A program made the translations under genes and the position numbers. A stretch of DNA of 64,000 nucleotides, taken from Pseudoneurospora amorphoporcata. Taxonomy: Eukaryota > Ascomycota > Sordariomycetes > Sordariales > Sordariaceae. Every line of letters starts with the position of its first letter. Position 1 is the stretch's first letter. Of the stretch, positions 47,601 through 58,800 are shown one piece after another. The notes beneath the pieces were generated by a model. It had not been told where the DNA came from and searched no databases. It saw nothing but the letters and a program-made list of their open reading frames with translations. The stretch lies in assembly GCA_033297205.1 (NCBI GenBank), contig MU859246.1, positions 1-64,000 on the forward strand, in the 5' to 3' direction.

Positions 47601-49144
47601 TACGACTCCTCATATTATCGTCTGGAACGAAAGACATTTCATCGAGTGGGGGATACGGCCGGGGCAAATTGGCGATGGGATGAAAGTTGAACCAGTTCAA
47701 CATCCCACATTCCCGGTCTGTTGTCGATTTGTCATCGAGCCCCAGGCCGGCCTGACATGCGTCTGGCAGGAGATGGATTTGCCGACTTCACTGCCTGGCG
47801 ACCATGGCGCACGGACGGTGTCGTTATGGACAGATCGGCGGAAATTAAGAGCAAATGAAGTACACTAGTGCAATCGCATTGACGACGGGAAGGATTGTTC
47901 CATCTGATGAAGTCAATGGCAGACAGGAACCTTGATGGCCGAGCCCAGTAAGGCGGCCGTCGGGCTTGCTCAATTTCCATATGTACCCGCGCTTGGTGGA
48001 GTCAAGACAGCCAAAACCCACTTTCTGCCGGCTTCCAACCTCGCCGACTCGCCTACGGGCAACCGTGAGAGCGGGACAAAGTGCATGGTTGCCTGCCCAG
48101 AGCACTGTCGGATGCGGGGCACAATGCGGGGAGAAATGGGGCAGGCAGTACCCCGACACTCACGTGGCAGGGGCAGGCCGACCACTCTTCCATCCAGAAA
48201 GATTGGGAGGTATTATTCATCCTCACTTTCCTCAAACCACCAGAACCGCGGCGCTTCCAACAACGAGAGGATCCAAGCGACCCCTTCGCACTGGTTGATC
48301 AGCACAAAGTCGCGGAAATTGCGGTTGCGAGGTGAAAAGGAAGTGCCGGTCTCGTTGAACGGGCTTGTCGGCTTGATTCGATATCAAACATATTCAACAA
48401 GCGACGCATATCGACATTCCAGCCCTGCGACCTGCCAGGACAACCATTCCCTCGCATTTCTGCCCTTCTTTCTGACAAATATTTGCAGCGCTGTCTATCA
48501 TACGACCACATCGCAGTTTTCATGCCCAACATACCGTTCGTTGTCCCGTTGTCCAAGACGGTTTAGGGTCTGGACTATTATCGGATCAAGGAATAAAGTC
48601 ATCACATAAAGACACACCCGTTGGCAAATGAGTGCACGTGCAGTCCTCTTCGCTAACGCATCTCATTCTGTTTTCGTCTCTTCCCAGGCCCGTCCGTTCG
48701 AAGCATTGGCTTGTTGTTCCCACCCCGGTGCTTAGACTCGTTTCACCAGCCTTCGGTCTGTCCTGGTCGATCTTACCGTCAGACCGGTTTGAGCTCGAAG
48801 GAGAGTTGGGGTCCATTGACTCTGTCTCGATGAGCCGTTGACAGCTGCACATCTGGCACCTCGATATGTGACAGGTCGATTCTCACCACCAAGAGCAGAT
48901 GAAGTGATATCACGGAACGAGTCTCGTGATACGCTCTGCCGCCGCGTGTGAGAGCAGGCCGGATGACATTGGCCAGTTGTCATGGTGGCTTCCGCCGGCT
49001 CCAGACACATCAGTGGACGTCCGCTTGAACGGTGCGGCGTAGATCCTCGCAGAATTGAGGCGGCGGAGATAAACGTCTTTCGAGAACCAAAATAAGGGAG
49101 ATATTACGTAAGCCGGAGTTTACGCATATTATATTTATTAATCA
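44624..49144. other. Gene-poor 4.5-kb stretch upstream of the transcription factor
   Basis: No gene is supported apart from the candidate micro-exon. The part next to the factor (44640-46400) is purine-rich on the plus strand, hence pyrimidine-rich in the direction of that gene, as in long fungal 5' leaders. Long frames at 45397-46047 (minus) and 47932-48609 (plus) show no domain words and overlap equally long shadows. Confidence 0.4.
45009..45011 (-). other. Candidate ATG-only micro-exon of the Zn2Cys6 gene
   Basis: On the minus strand the bases read CACC-ATG-GTAAGAG: a start codon in good context followed directly by a consensus donor. Joining it to an AAG acceptor before 44623 keeps the open frame upstream of 44257 (MRRAYCPEQSPAV...). 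This is inference, not proof. Confidence 0.35.
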
Positions 49145-49422
49145 AGGGCGTGTTTGGTTCAACCATCAAAACAAAAGTTTGTATGGGGAAATTATCCCTG
49201 TCAGCCAACACATTGCAAATCGTAAGATCCGGCGTCGGATCTCCTTTACCCCCTATAACTCCCCTATAACCCCCCTGTAGGGTGTATGCACCCGGGTCTT
49301 GGCCGTACCTCCCCTGTATACACCGTGCATGTGCTTGCATAAGGTCTGATCAGCTTCCTAATCCGGTATGGTAATAGTTCATTCTGTTGGTTTCTATCTT
49401 CACGGGTTAGACCATGAAGATA

Positions 49423-51601
49423 CTGTTAAACCTACACATAACGATTCTCTGGGGACGGGAGGGTCGTAACGTTAATCCTAGTATATCGTTGTGCCCAGTA
49501 TAGGTCGTTCAAGGGTGGCTAATATTGTCAAAATTACAGAATTTCTTAAGGTAACCAGATTTTATTCCTTTTTTAGTGTATTTAACTGAAAGTACGTATC
49601 CAAGGTAGCCTACTTCTTTGATATGCGCTCTTTGAACCTCTCCCAAAACAACAACTTTTGCCTGTGTCGCAGTATTGCTAAATGCTCTAGATCTACGCCT
49701 GCTTGCGTACTGGATGACTAGGTTGATCGCGTCAAGCGCTTGTTGCCTAGAAATTGGCTGTGCTTCCTGTTGTTTAATAGTACTCTCGTCATCTTGTTGA
49801 GGGACCTCTGTGAAAGTTTCAGCCAACTGCTGTAGCAAGTCCTCCGAGGTATCAACAACTTGTTTATTTAGTGGATTGATGAAGTTGTTGATATTTATGA
49901 TTTTCCTGATCCTCCCTGCCTGAGCAAGCTCCTCGCCAACTCCTTCATGTGAATAACTTCACGTTCTTCCTAATTAGAAGGTTTCTGGGCACAAGTATGA
50001 ACTGGTCCAAGCAACATTGACTGTTTCCAACAGCTGTCGATTACCTCCATAGGGACCTTCCGCCAAGCTTCCAGAATCCAATGCACCGCGTTTAGTATGG
50101 TAGTCCCTTTGATAGCATCTTTGTTATCCAGCGTCAAATTGACCATATGTTGAAGCCATACCTTACGGTAATGAATCTTCAAATTGTTGATAATTCTCTA
50201 GTCCATTGGTTGATAGATTGACGTCGTATTGGCTAGTAGGAAGGCTATAGTCGTGTCCCGTAGTCCAAGATGGTCACTATGCTGATCTTTCAGCTGCTTA
50301 ACTGCAGCGATATGAGAGGAGTGCCCATCAACCAGCAATAACACCTTCTTGCCTTCCATTTGACGGTCGAACTAGTGTAAATACTCGATGAAGATAATTG
50401 TAGTTATCTAAGCGCTGGCGTTAGCATGCCAAACAACAGGCAGATTTCGAATATAGATATTATTAGTACTAAAAGTCTGAGGCTTCTTAAAGTAGCTCAA
50501 AATCTAGAGGTCTAACTTAATTGTTCCTATCGCATTCGTACAAGGAAGGACTATAATACGGTCCTTCTTCTTCTTGGTACCGGACTGTACCTTTGTTACT
50601 AATGTACAGTCTGGAAGCAACAACCAATATAAAGCGGTTTCGTCAGCATTGAAAGTGTTGTTAGGACCGAACTGTGCGATAAGGCTTTTAACGTAGGAAA
50701 CTTGTTCTTGGGAGCTCACTATATTAACTGAACCTAACTTGCCGGACTACTTATACTACTTAATGTGATGGCGCCGCTTGAACCCCATGAGCCAGCCGTT
50801 TGAGAAGCTAGGTAGGGATTGATCTTTGAAGTTAGGCATCCGTTGCTATAGAGATTTGGCTACGTCTTTGATCATGTCACCGCTAAGGGGCAACTTGTTA
50901 GCCTCTATACGAAGTACCCATTCGAAGAGAGCCTTCTCAAGGACAGGGTATTCGGCGGAGTAGATTCTAGTGATGCCGTGAACCCCACGCGGAAAGAACT
51001 TAGTGTCGAGGTAGGAAAATCTAGGTTTGAGAGTATCAGAAATAGTTGACTGAGAAATCTTGTGACCAAGCTCACGAGTTGCCCAGGCAGCTACATCAGA
51101 TTGCTGTAATATGGAGTTTCTATAGGTATAAGCTCTGATTTTTTGCTACTGAAGCTCCGTGATTGCATAGCGACGCTACTTATCGTTGGGGAGTATGGTG
51201 TTAAATAAAATACGATAAATAGCGACGTTTTGTTGAAAGAATGGTGTTGATGAGGGTGAAATCCTGAATAAAGTAGTATTAAAATCGTAAAAGTTTGATG
51301 GAGGGGTGAGTTGGTAGGGTGGAAAGTGCTAGAAACGTTGTGTAATAGCTGAAATTACTGGAATAGAAAGTAAAATAGGCCAGCTGTTGAAGGGCTTCCA
51401 GGGGCTGGCAGGGCATGTTAGGCAGCTGTCACAACTGATTAAAGATAATGATTTGTGTTTATTAGTAATCAGAACTCGTATCGTTAATCTGATATCTCAG
51501 AATTATCGTAAACACCATACATTAACTATCGGGAAGCCAACTTTGTAACGTTAATGTCAGAATATCATTATCCCTAAAATCGTTATGTGCAGGTTTAACA
51601 G
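49423..51601 (-). mobile_element. pogo/Fot1-like DNA transposon, 2.18 kb
   Basis: The ends 49423-49446 and the reverse complement of 51578-51601 match at 23 of 24 bases (CTGTTAAACCT-R-CACATAACG...). TA flanks both (49421-49422 and 51602-51603), the target duplication of the Tc1/mariner/pogo superfamily. A single minus-strand transposase gene fills the interior. Further similar subterminal words (TAACGTTAAT) occur inside both ends. Confidence 0.88.
49509..51220 (-). pseudogene. pogo-type DDE transposase with a few stop codons
   Basis: Minus-strand translation gives an N-terminal helix-turn-helix region (YAITELQ-stop-QKIRAYTYRNSILQQSDVAAWATRELG), then a CENP-B-like DNA-binding part (EKALFEWVLRIEANKLPLSGDMI, FSNGWLMGFKRRHHIK), then the DDE catalytic core: FNADETALYW (first Asp), GTKKKKDRIIVLPC, KKVLLLVDGHSSH (second Asp) and TSIYQPMD-stop (third Asp). 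A C-terminal tail (SRQQALDAINLVIQYASRR) follows. All three catalytic Asp are readable. Most stops are TAG where Trp or Gln would be expected, transitions like those made by RIP. It binds and cuts its own ends when intact; this copy should be inactive. Confidence 0.85.
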
Positions 51602-51617
51602 TAGAGCGTTTTGTTAG

Positions 51618-51696
51618 TTGACAGGGGTAGAGGAGGGTACAACGCGTTAGTTGCGTGCCGCAGATGGCACTTTGTACCCTCCTCTATCCCTGTCAA
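51618..51696. repeat. Near-perfect 25-bp hairpin with inner stem
   Basis: Arms 51618-51642 (TTGACAGGGGTAGAGGAGG...) and 51672-51696 pair at 24 of 25 positions across a 29-base spacer. The spacer itself contains a 5-bp inner stem (GTGCC/GGCAC). It lies between the right end of the pogo element and the outer inverted end. Confidence 0.75.
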
Positions 51697-51737
51697 AAAC
51701 AGATGGAAAAGTTGTTGGTTGAACCAAACGCGCCCCA

Positions 51738-54037
51738 ACTGAGCCAAGTGTTGCCAAAGCAGCGATCTACGACCGCCGCAATGCCACCAAGCTCCCAGGC
51801 CCACGTGTTCGTCAGGGCGGACCAGAGCCTCTAGCTGAAAACACCACCATGTACAGGGAGCACTAGTCTACTGTTTAAGTCGAGTGTACGTAGAGCTCGG
51901 TTTCAGTTACATTTCGCTCAACCTCATGGGCCATGAAAGACCATCGGACAATGACAACAAATGCGGTGCCTTTCTGCCATCTGATAGACATCGTTTGAAA
52001 CGCCGGCAACAGACCAATCACTTTCAAGATAACACTCGACAGGAATTCCGATCTGCTCCTGCAGTGAAGCCTGGCCATCAGTTTCAGAGATGCTGCTAAT
52101 AGTTTGAAATATGAGCTTTTGTCAATGGACAACACCCACGTCGTTATTGCTTCCCCGACCCGAAGGCCGTATTTTCAATGACGATAACGAACTACTTGGA
52201 TCCTCAACATTGTGTACATAAATTTGCAAGGTGAGTTTTTATTTTATTTTCGAAACTCAAACAGGGACTGCGACTGAGTAAAATAGGGTAGCCCAGGGAG
52301 AAACATTCTAACGGCTTCAACCCAAGACACGATAGGTCTTGGTAGAGTCGGGGCTGCTCAACATGCTTTCGAAACAAATTGTCAACCTCTCGTCTCAGAG
52401 AGGCCTACAACCTGCACGCCCTCCAAAAAGACACGCAAGATAGTATCAACGGATGCTGCCATACCTATGAACCGATTCGACCAGGACAACCCATCCTATC
52501 GACCCAAACAACAACGCTACTTGTCGTTAAAGAATCTGCCATTCACGAAGAGTGTCCCAAACCATGTTGCCACAATGTGGGAAGTGTCAACCACTTCATG
52601 TACGCTGAAATCCGAGAGGTACAAGGTCTGGGCCTCCGGATATGAGCATTAACATACACCTAGGTAGGAAGAACCACTGCACGCATACTGACACGGTCGG
52701 TTGCTCTCGTAGGTTGAACAGGCTATGACGCTCTGTGCTTTTCGGATGGCTCCATGGAACAAATCTTAGAGGTGGATAGACCTCGGGTTTGGCAATCGGT
52801 GTGTGCCAAGGACTCATTTTGATATTTACTGTTCAAGTCGCCAAGTGCCACATCTCGTTGTTCTTTTAGTACGATTACCAATTGCACATCACCACTAGGT
52901 AACCAGAAATACCCCTAGGTCAGCCGATGGAAACTAATGGCAGCAACGACATGGCATCAGAAGGTCAGCTTGGTCTGCGAGCTGTCAGCATGGCGGCCAG
53001 CAACATGATTAGGGACAACTGTACTGTCCTCTTTGTCCGTTCTGGGATATTCCTGCATGGTTTCCACTGTCGCAAACACTCGGTGAGATTTCGGGCGGGT
53101 CGAGGACTTGCCACGAGTTTCTCCGACGGTCCACATCTCATGTCCGCTGTGCAGCACAGCTAGCTATTGACGGATATGAGCCTCAGCTCGATGCTGAAAC
53201 TAATAGCACCTAGGGAAACTGGCTCTCTCGTTATACCGTGCTGGACTGAGTCCCAGAGGAGGCATGCTTACATGTTGCAGTATTTATACCTTACGACTCC
53301 GGGTCCTTCAGAGTCCTCCGTTGTTAATCGGGCCGGCTTCGCTACAACTCCGACTTGAACAGGTGAATTCCGGCCGCACCTTCCCTCTGACAACCATAGC
53401 CGACCCCATCTGACACCCACAAAACAACCGAATAGGCAAGAGCTTCCCTTCCATCTCCCAACCAAACGTTCTTTCTCTTTCCCGCTTTAAGTAACAGCGT
53501 GTTTCGTGCTTTCTTTGGCGGGCCTAAGGCTGCGAAAGATACATTAGTATCTGTTTGGATGCCATCGTTTCCTGACAGTGGCACTCCATTGCCCGACTTG
53601 TACTCTCCCATCAAAAACCGGAAAACTGCAAACATGAGCTAACTAGCTGAAATCAATCCCCTTTTCCAGGATCTTCGTGTCACTGTCCTTTTGCCGATTG
53701 GACTTGAGTCACTTCTGCATTGATGACCGTGGCTGTACATCCATCGAGGCTACCCTACCACTTTCTCGCCTCTCTTGAGTAGTCAGGGCCCAAAGTGGCC
53801 GCGATCAACTACCTGTGTAGTTTGACAGGCAGCTCCGGCCCTTGGCGAACAGCACATTGAGACTCGTTTTTTATTGCCGGAAAAACCCCTATAGTCAGTA
53901 TCTCCATCAGGTGCTTCGCCAGCGTTCGAACTGCTAACGTAAGACTTGAGTAATAGTTTCCACGACCATCATACCTTTGAGCAGTTTTTGTTGTACTATT
54001 CCATCAGAAAGACCTCCTCAGGTCTCACCTAGACACA
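51738..54037. other. Gene-poor stretch upstream of the kinase-fold gene
   Basis: No gene is supported. Small frames at 51875-52135, 52379-52817 and 52927-53635 overlap on both strands and match nothing recognisable. The last part, ending CACAATGAAG, is the probable 5' leader of the next gene. Confidence 0.4.
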
Positions 54038-55897
54038 ATGAAGCTCACTTCAGCCTCTATCCACACCATTATCCACCCAACGGCTGCCTTTTCACCGAGC
54101 CTTCCAAAGCCCTCCGGGTCTCCTCCCGCCGAGCCGGAATCTCAGCCATGGCTCCACTCCCAACTGAACCCCAAGAACCGAATCGACAGTCTCGAACCAC
54201 CAGCAAACCCTCTCTGGAGAATCGATGGGTGTACCGGCCAAGGAACGCAGTTTTTTGCATTGCCTCTGTTCTTAGGGGACCATGTTCCGCCCCTTCGATT
54301 TGACGTGTTCCTCCCCCAGGAGGCGGGTAGCTGCCAACTGCTACGGGACCTGCTCGACCTGGATGCCGCTTTCCATACCAAGGATGCTGTTCGGGCACAG
54401 AGGCTTGGAATTTCTCGCCATATCCTGCGGACACTGCAAGAATGGACCCAGTCAAGTCAGCAGGGCGACAACAAGCACAGCTTGGCGGAGGTGTACAGGA
54501 ACTTACCCTTTGGGTCCCGAATCATCTTGGAGAATCTGGAGTTCGACATCCGTGATATCAAAATTACCATTGCCCAAACGTTCCACCTCGAAGGACAGCT
54601 GCTTGGGTTTTCAAAGCTCGGGGCTCAACTCGGTCTGCCTCAGGATAGTCTCCCAGAGCCGATAGACATCTTCAGGCTTCGCATTGTGCGTCAACTTACC
54701 GAGAGTGTGTGCCTTGTTTGCATGGAAGATGATGATAATGGAAAGGCCATTGCTACAGACGCCGCCAACGGAACAGGGGCAAAGAAGGAGATACTCTGGA
54801 TCTTGAAGGCCTTGACCAGCGGCACCAAATATCTCTACACCGAACTTCGTAACCTGCTGCAGATGCCACCTCATCCGCACATTATCTCACGTCCAGTACG
54901 TCTTGTCACCAAGCAGTGCCAGTTCGGAGGAAAGAACGCAGTTGTCGGGTTCATGATACCGTATCATCCTGCCGGGGGACTCAGAGATACCTTGCCACTC
55001 CTTCGCATTCACGGACAGCTTACGCTCAAGGACCAACTGAGGTGGGCCATCCAGCTGGCTCATGGTCTGTTGCATGTTATCGACCAAGGCCAGATGTACT
55101 ATCCCGACCTCCGTCTCGACAACATCCTTCTCTCCGAGACCGGCGACATCGTCATGGTAGACTTCGAACAACGCGGACTGTGGTGCGAGTTTGGTGCGCC
55201 AGAAGTAAATGCTCTGGAGTATGTGCGCATCCTGGCCAGCGACAGCTTGCTTGAAGATAACGATCCGAATCTCTCCATACCCGAGGAGATCACAGAGAAA
55301 TACGCGGCTTTGCTCACAAGGGAACTGCCAGACTGGGAAGCTCTCGAGACTTGTGAGAACTACAGTCAAAGACCGGAAGGTTACACCAGCTTCAACATCG
55401 CGTGGCTATGTCTCTCCAAAGCGGAACAGGAGGCTGCGGTGGCCTACATGCTCGGACGAGTCCTCTGGTGCATCTTTGAAGGCCAGAGCGGCCCGGACAA
55501 AGCCGCTTTCTGGCAGTCGTATGCTCGTGAGCCGGACTTGCAGTTTCCTGAGATGCGATATACACCTGTTGAGCTGAGAGGCTTGGTGGACGAGTGTACG
55601 AGGGGCCGGAGGGATGTTTTGTCGACCCTGTTTACGCGTCAGGGGAGTGAGCTGGTCTTGTTGCGCGAGAAAGACACCCAAGGATACTCCGCTAATGTGG
55701 AGGAGGGGGAGGAAGAAAAGGTTCTTGAAGTCGCAAGAAAATGGTGGACCGCCGAGGTCAATGCAGCGGAAGACTTTCTGCAGATGAGACATGAGATGAA
55801 GGAGCGTGGTGAGTGGAACGAAAACTACTTTGGTCGGCCGAGTCTCAGGGAGGTCATTAGCCGCCTGGAAGATATTCAGAGACGAAGTTTGTCGTAA
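54038..55897 (+). CDS. Divergent protein kinase-fold protein, catalytic status doubtful
   Basis: A single exon of 619 residues starting at a good context (ACACAATGAAG). The first ~230 residues are not recognised. From about 250 the protein resembles a kinase C-lobe: MPPHPHIISRPVRL, VVGFMIPYHPAGGLRDTLP as hinge-like region, LKDQLRWAIQLAHGLLHVID, YPDLRLDNILLSETGDIVMVDFEQRG (about 355-378), FGAPEVNALEYV, and YMLGRVLWCIFEG. In HRDxKxxN the His, Arg and Lys are replaced (YPDLRLDN), while the Asp and Asn remain. DFG is DFE. A glycine-rich loop is not evident. It is either a pseudokinase or an unusual enzyme, like several fungal kinase-like families. The substrate or partner is unknown. C-terminal residues include an acidic stretch (about 548-556). 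Confidence 0.8.
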   Translation: MKLTSASIHTIIHPTAAFSPSLPKPSGSPPAEPESQPWLHSQLNPKNRIDSLEPPANPLWRIDGCTGQGTQFFALPLFLGDHVPPLRFDVFLPQEAGSCQLLRDLLDLDAAFHTKDAVRAQRLGISRHILRTLQEWTQSSQQGDNKHSLAEVYRNLPFGSRIILENLEFDIRDIKITIAQTFHLEGQLLGFSKLGAQLGLPQDSLPEPIDIFRLRIVRQLTESVCLVCMEDDDNGKAIATDAANGTGAKKEILWILKALTSGTKYLYTELRNLLQMPPHPHIISRPVRLVTKQCQFGGKNAVVGFMIPYHPAGGLRDTLPLLRIHGQLTLKDQLRWAIQLAHGLLHVIDQGQMYYPDLRLDNILLSETGDIVMVDFEQRGLWCEFGAPEVNALEYVRILASDSLLEDNDPNLSIPEEITEKYAALLTRELPDWEALETCENYSQRPEGYTSFNIAWLCLSKAEQEAAVAYMLGRVLWCIFEGQSGPDKAAFWQSYAREPDLQFPEMRYTPVELRGLVDECTRGRRDVLSTLFTRQGSELVLLREKDTQGYSANVEEGEEEKVLEVARKWWTAEVNAAEDFLQMRHEMKERGEWNENYFGRPSLREVISRLEDIQRRSLS

Positions 55898-58800
55898 GTA
55901 TTCAGCTTGGTCGAGGAATCCTTAGTTTCTTCCTGATCTGTTTTAGGATTTGTGTCAAAATGATGTAGACTTTAATCCTTTTTCTGCTCCTATATAGTCA
56001 GTTTCGCTCTCAAATTTCTGTATGTCCACTTCCAGTTGTTTCGCTATGAACATTCCCATATGAGTGAGCACTTGTTCGAACAGGAACTTTGTCCAAATGA
56101 ATCCGCATATAGGTATGTTATGCAACTCTTAAAAAATCCTTCGTCAGACTCTAGTCTAGTCGAGAAACGACAAGGCCAATCCTCCCTGTAATTCTGTCGT
56201 CTACTTCTTCGCTATTCCTCTAACTTATGAAATACCTATATACATCACTCATCCAACCCCATCTAACCGGCGCCTGGCTTTGATTTGCAGCATACACCCT
56301 TTTCCAATCTCGTAGTGTCTACCACCAAAATGTTTTACGTCTCCTCTTTTGCCCCCATGTTCAATGGACTTTCTCCTGCAGATTAGGTCTTCTCCCAGCT
56401 TCCTTGTTGACTTCCTCATCGGGTTTTCATCTCGGCTCAACGCAATCAATCTCTTACCATGTGCATTTCAGGTGGTGCTGTTGGCGAAAGCTCACAATGC
56501 AACTAATTCGATCTTTCGATCTCGCAAGTCTGGATCGGTCCGGTCTGGGCACAGGAAAGCATTCAAAGGAGAGATGGAAGCAAAAGGGGGAGCGGGGAAA
56601 AAAAAAAAAGATGGAAGAAAAAGAAAGCTTGTGATTATCAGATGCCAGTTGTGACTGGGAGAGTGAATCTGACTATATATGCAAAGAAACGAAAGGGGTC
56701 AATTGAGAAGTGAGACTGGGTGTGTGTGGCTGGCTAGCTAGTTAGATATGTACATGCAGGTCGGCACATCTGGGGAGGGGGGTAAGATTGTGAGAGGAAA
56801 GAGAAAGAGGGCTCATCTCTTTGCCAGTTGGTGGTGCGTGAAGGTAGGTGGCTGAAACGGAGTTTGCCTTGTGAGAAAATGGTTCCATCTGAAAAATGTT
56901 TCGGTTGCCACAGAAACGTTGGATGGATTTAGTTAACGGCTTGTGTATGCCATGTGATTCTCATTGGATATGATGTCGCTGCTCAGGAGTAATGTGCTCG
57001 GAATCTTTGAGGAGTCCGTAGAACTGCCCTCGGTGTGTTCCCCGTGATATAGGAAGAGACTAGATGAATTATCCGTAATATCAGACAGGTAAAAGGCGGC
57101 TTTGAGCAAGAGTGCATATATTTTTTCGATCTCTCCACAACTCCCCAGACTGTGTTCTGCGAACAAAGCCTGATCCCTACACTGCCCAAAACCCCCTTCC
57201 ACCCCGGATTCCTTTATCGCGATGTGCGCGCAAAAAGTGGCGTACGATACCACCGAACCCCGGAATATCATCCGCTTTTTGTCTACACTAGACCGGCCGC
57301 CGATCGGGATGAGTGACTGACATGCCCCGTGTGGTCAAGTCACCACGGCCGGCGGAAAATAAAATGAAAGACGGGAAACGGAGAAAAAGGTCTAGAGGGT
57401 CCAAGAACATGCCTGAAGGCGAAATGGTGTCAGACTAATAAAATGAAAGCTCACTAAAGGCCAACCTAGAATAACTTCGTGATAGACAAGCTAGCCTTGG
57501 GAATCGTGGTAGACATCTCGGAGTTTTCGCAGACACCTTCCCTTATTGCAGGCTTCCGACCAACGATTTCGTTCCCGTTTTTCGGTGACAATTTTGCGAT
57601 TCAATGCAGCGCGGCAAAATGAATCGAACCGGCGGGGGCCTCGTGGCTTTCCGAGAGCTACATCTTGGCCTAATCTCCTGTTCTTTGAACTATTGCGTTA
57701 ACGGCCCGCCATTAAACCTTTTCTGGGTTGTAACCGCTCGCGTACCTACGCTAGCCAGTGACCGAGACGAGCCCGCACCCGCCTTCCCTAAATTGTTGCA
57801 CTTGGAGTTCGGTGATAGCGTCGTTGCATAATGCAAGAATAAAATTCTTTCACTAGGATCATGTATACGTGCAGCACGAACACGTGCATGTGCATTTCGT
57901 AGCGTGCGGTGTGCCCCTGAAGAGTACGCGGCCAGAGCACTTCGTCGTGTGCTCAGGCCTAGTGCGCACGAAAAGCCAAATTCTGTTGATTAACTTGACA
58001 CAAACTTGCCAGAAACAGATTTGATGGTTTTGGTGAGTCGTGAGGTGGGCGCTGGAGGAGATCGATCATCGGCTCAACAATCTCAACAGTGTCTGAGCCC
58101 TTGACTTTATCCTGATATAAATCTGGTGGGATAGGTGAGAAGACAGTGCCCGCTGTAGTGTGCACTACCTAGTAGCGCTCAAGGTTGGTTCTTCTTACCT
58201 TGTCATTCCTCGAATTATGATCTTCGTCGAAGTTGCTTTATCGCGTGTTCATGTAGTAGCTTCTGGCACGACGGTGGTGCGCCGTGTCTTCTTGCTGTAC
58301 TTTTCCTTTCTTCTCAACCTGTGTCCCTTCTAGCCGTCCACTCGGGCGTTTCTGTCACATCAAGACAGCTGAAACGATAATAGTCTTAGCTTGCGGGTTG
58401 CAATCTTGTGTGTCAACGATCGTTTTAGCCTAGCATTTATCCAGAGCCAGAAGCCTCCCGTGCGTGCTAGATCAGTGATGAGCCACCAAAAGAGCTTTCC
58501 TTTGGGGCACAACAGCTGTAGATCTGGAACAGAGTAAGGGCTCCAATCTTTCTGGCAATATGAACTTCGGATCCATCATCCGGAACTCAACGCAGTTGTC
58601 CCATCATGATACTCTCTGTCATGAATCGATCTTGTCCATTTCAGATCAGAGCTCTGGGGGCAGATGCCGCTTCGCCGCTCTAATATCCTCCAATACGTCC
58701 GAGCGAGACTTCATGCGGAGTCCCTTTCGGCAAAGGGAAAGCAGGGAGGCGAGATGATAGCTATGAGTTGAGTTCATCCAACCACCAACAGTGTCCTGGA

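Larger units (their letters stand above)
49145..51737. mobile_element. Older TIR element interrupted by a pogo-like transposon
   Basis: GGCGTGTTTGGTTCAACCA near 49147-49165 and the inverted GGCGCGTTTGGTTCAACCA (complement of about 51716-51734) match at all but one base and point inwards. Without the inserted pogo element this outer unit would be about 410 bp, so probably a MITE. Just inside the right end is a near-perfect hairpin (51618-51696). I could not read a convincing target duplication outside the ends, so the exact edges are uncertain. Confidence 0.6.

Noticed and set aside
47932..48609. 225-codon plus-strand frame
   Set aside because: No recognisable motif, overlapping frames on both strands, and no suitable splice or start context. 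It may be chance.
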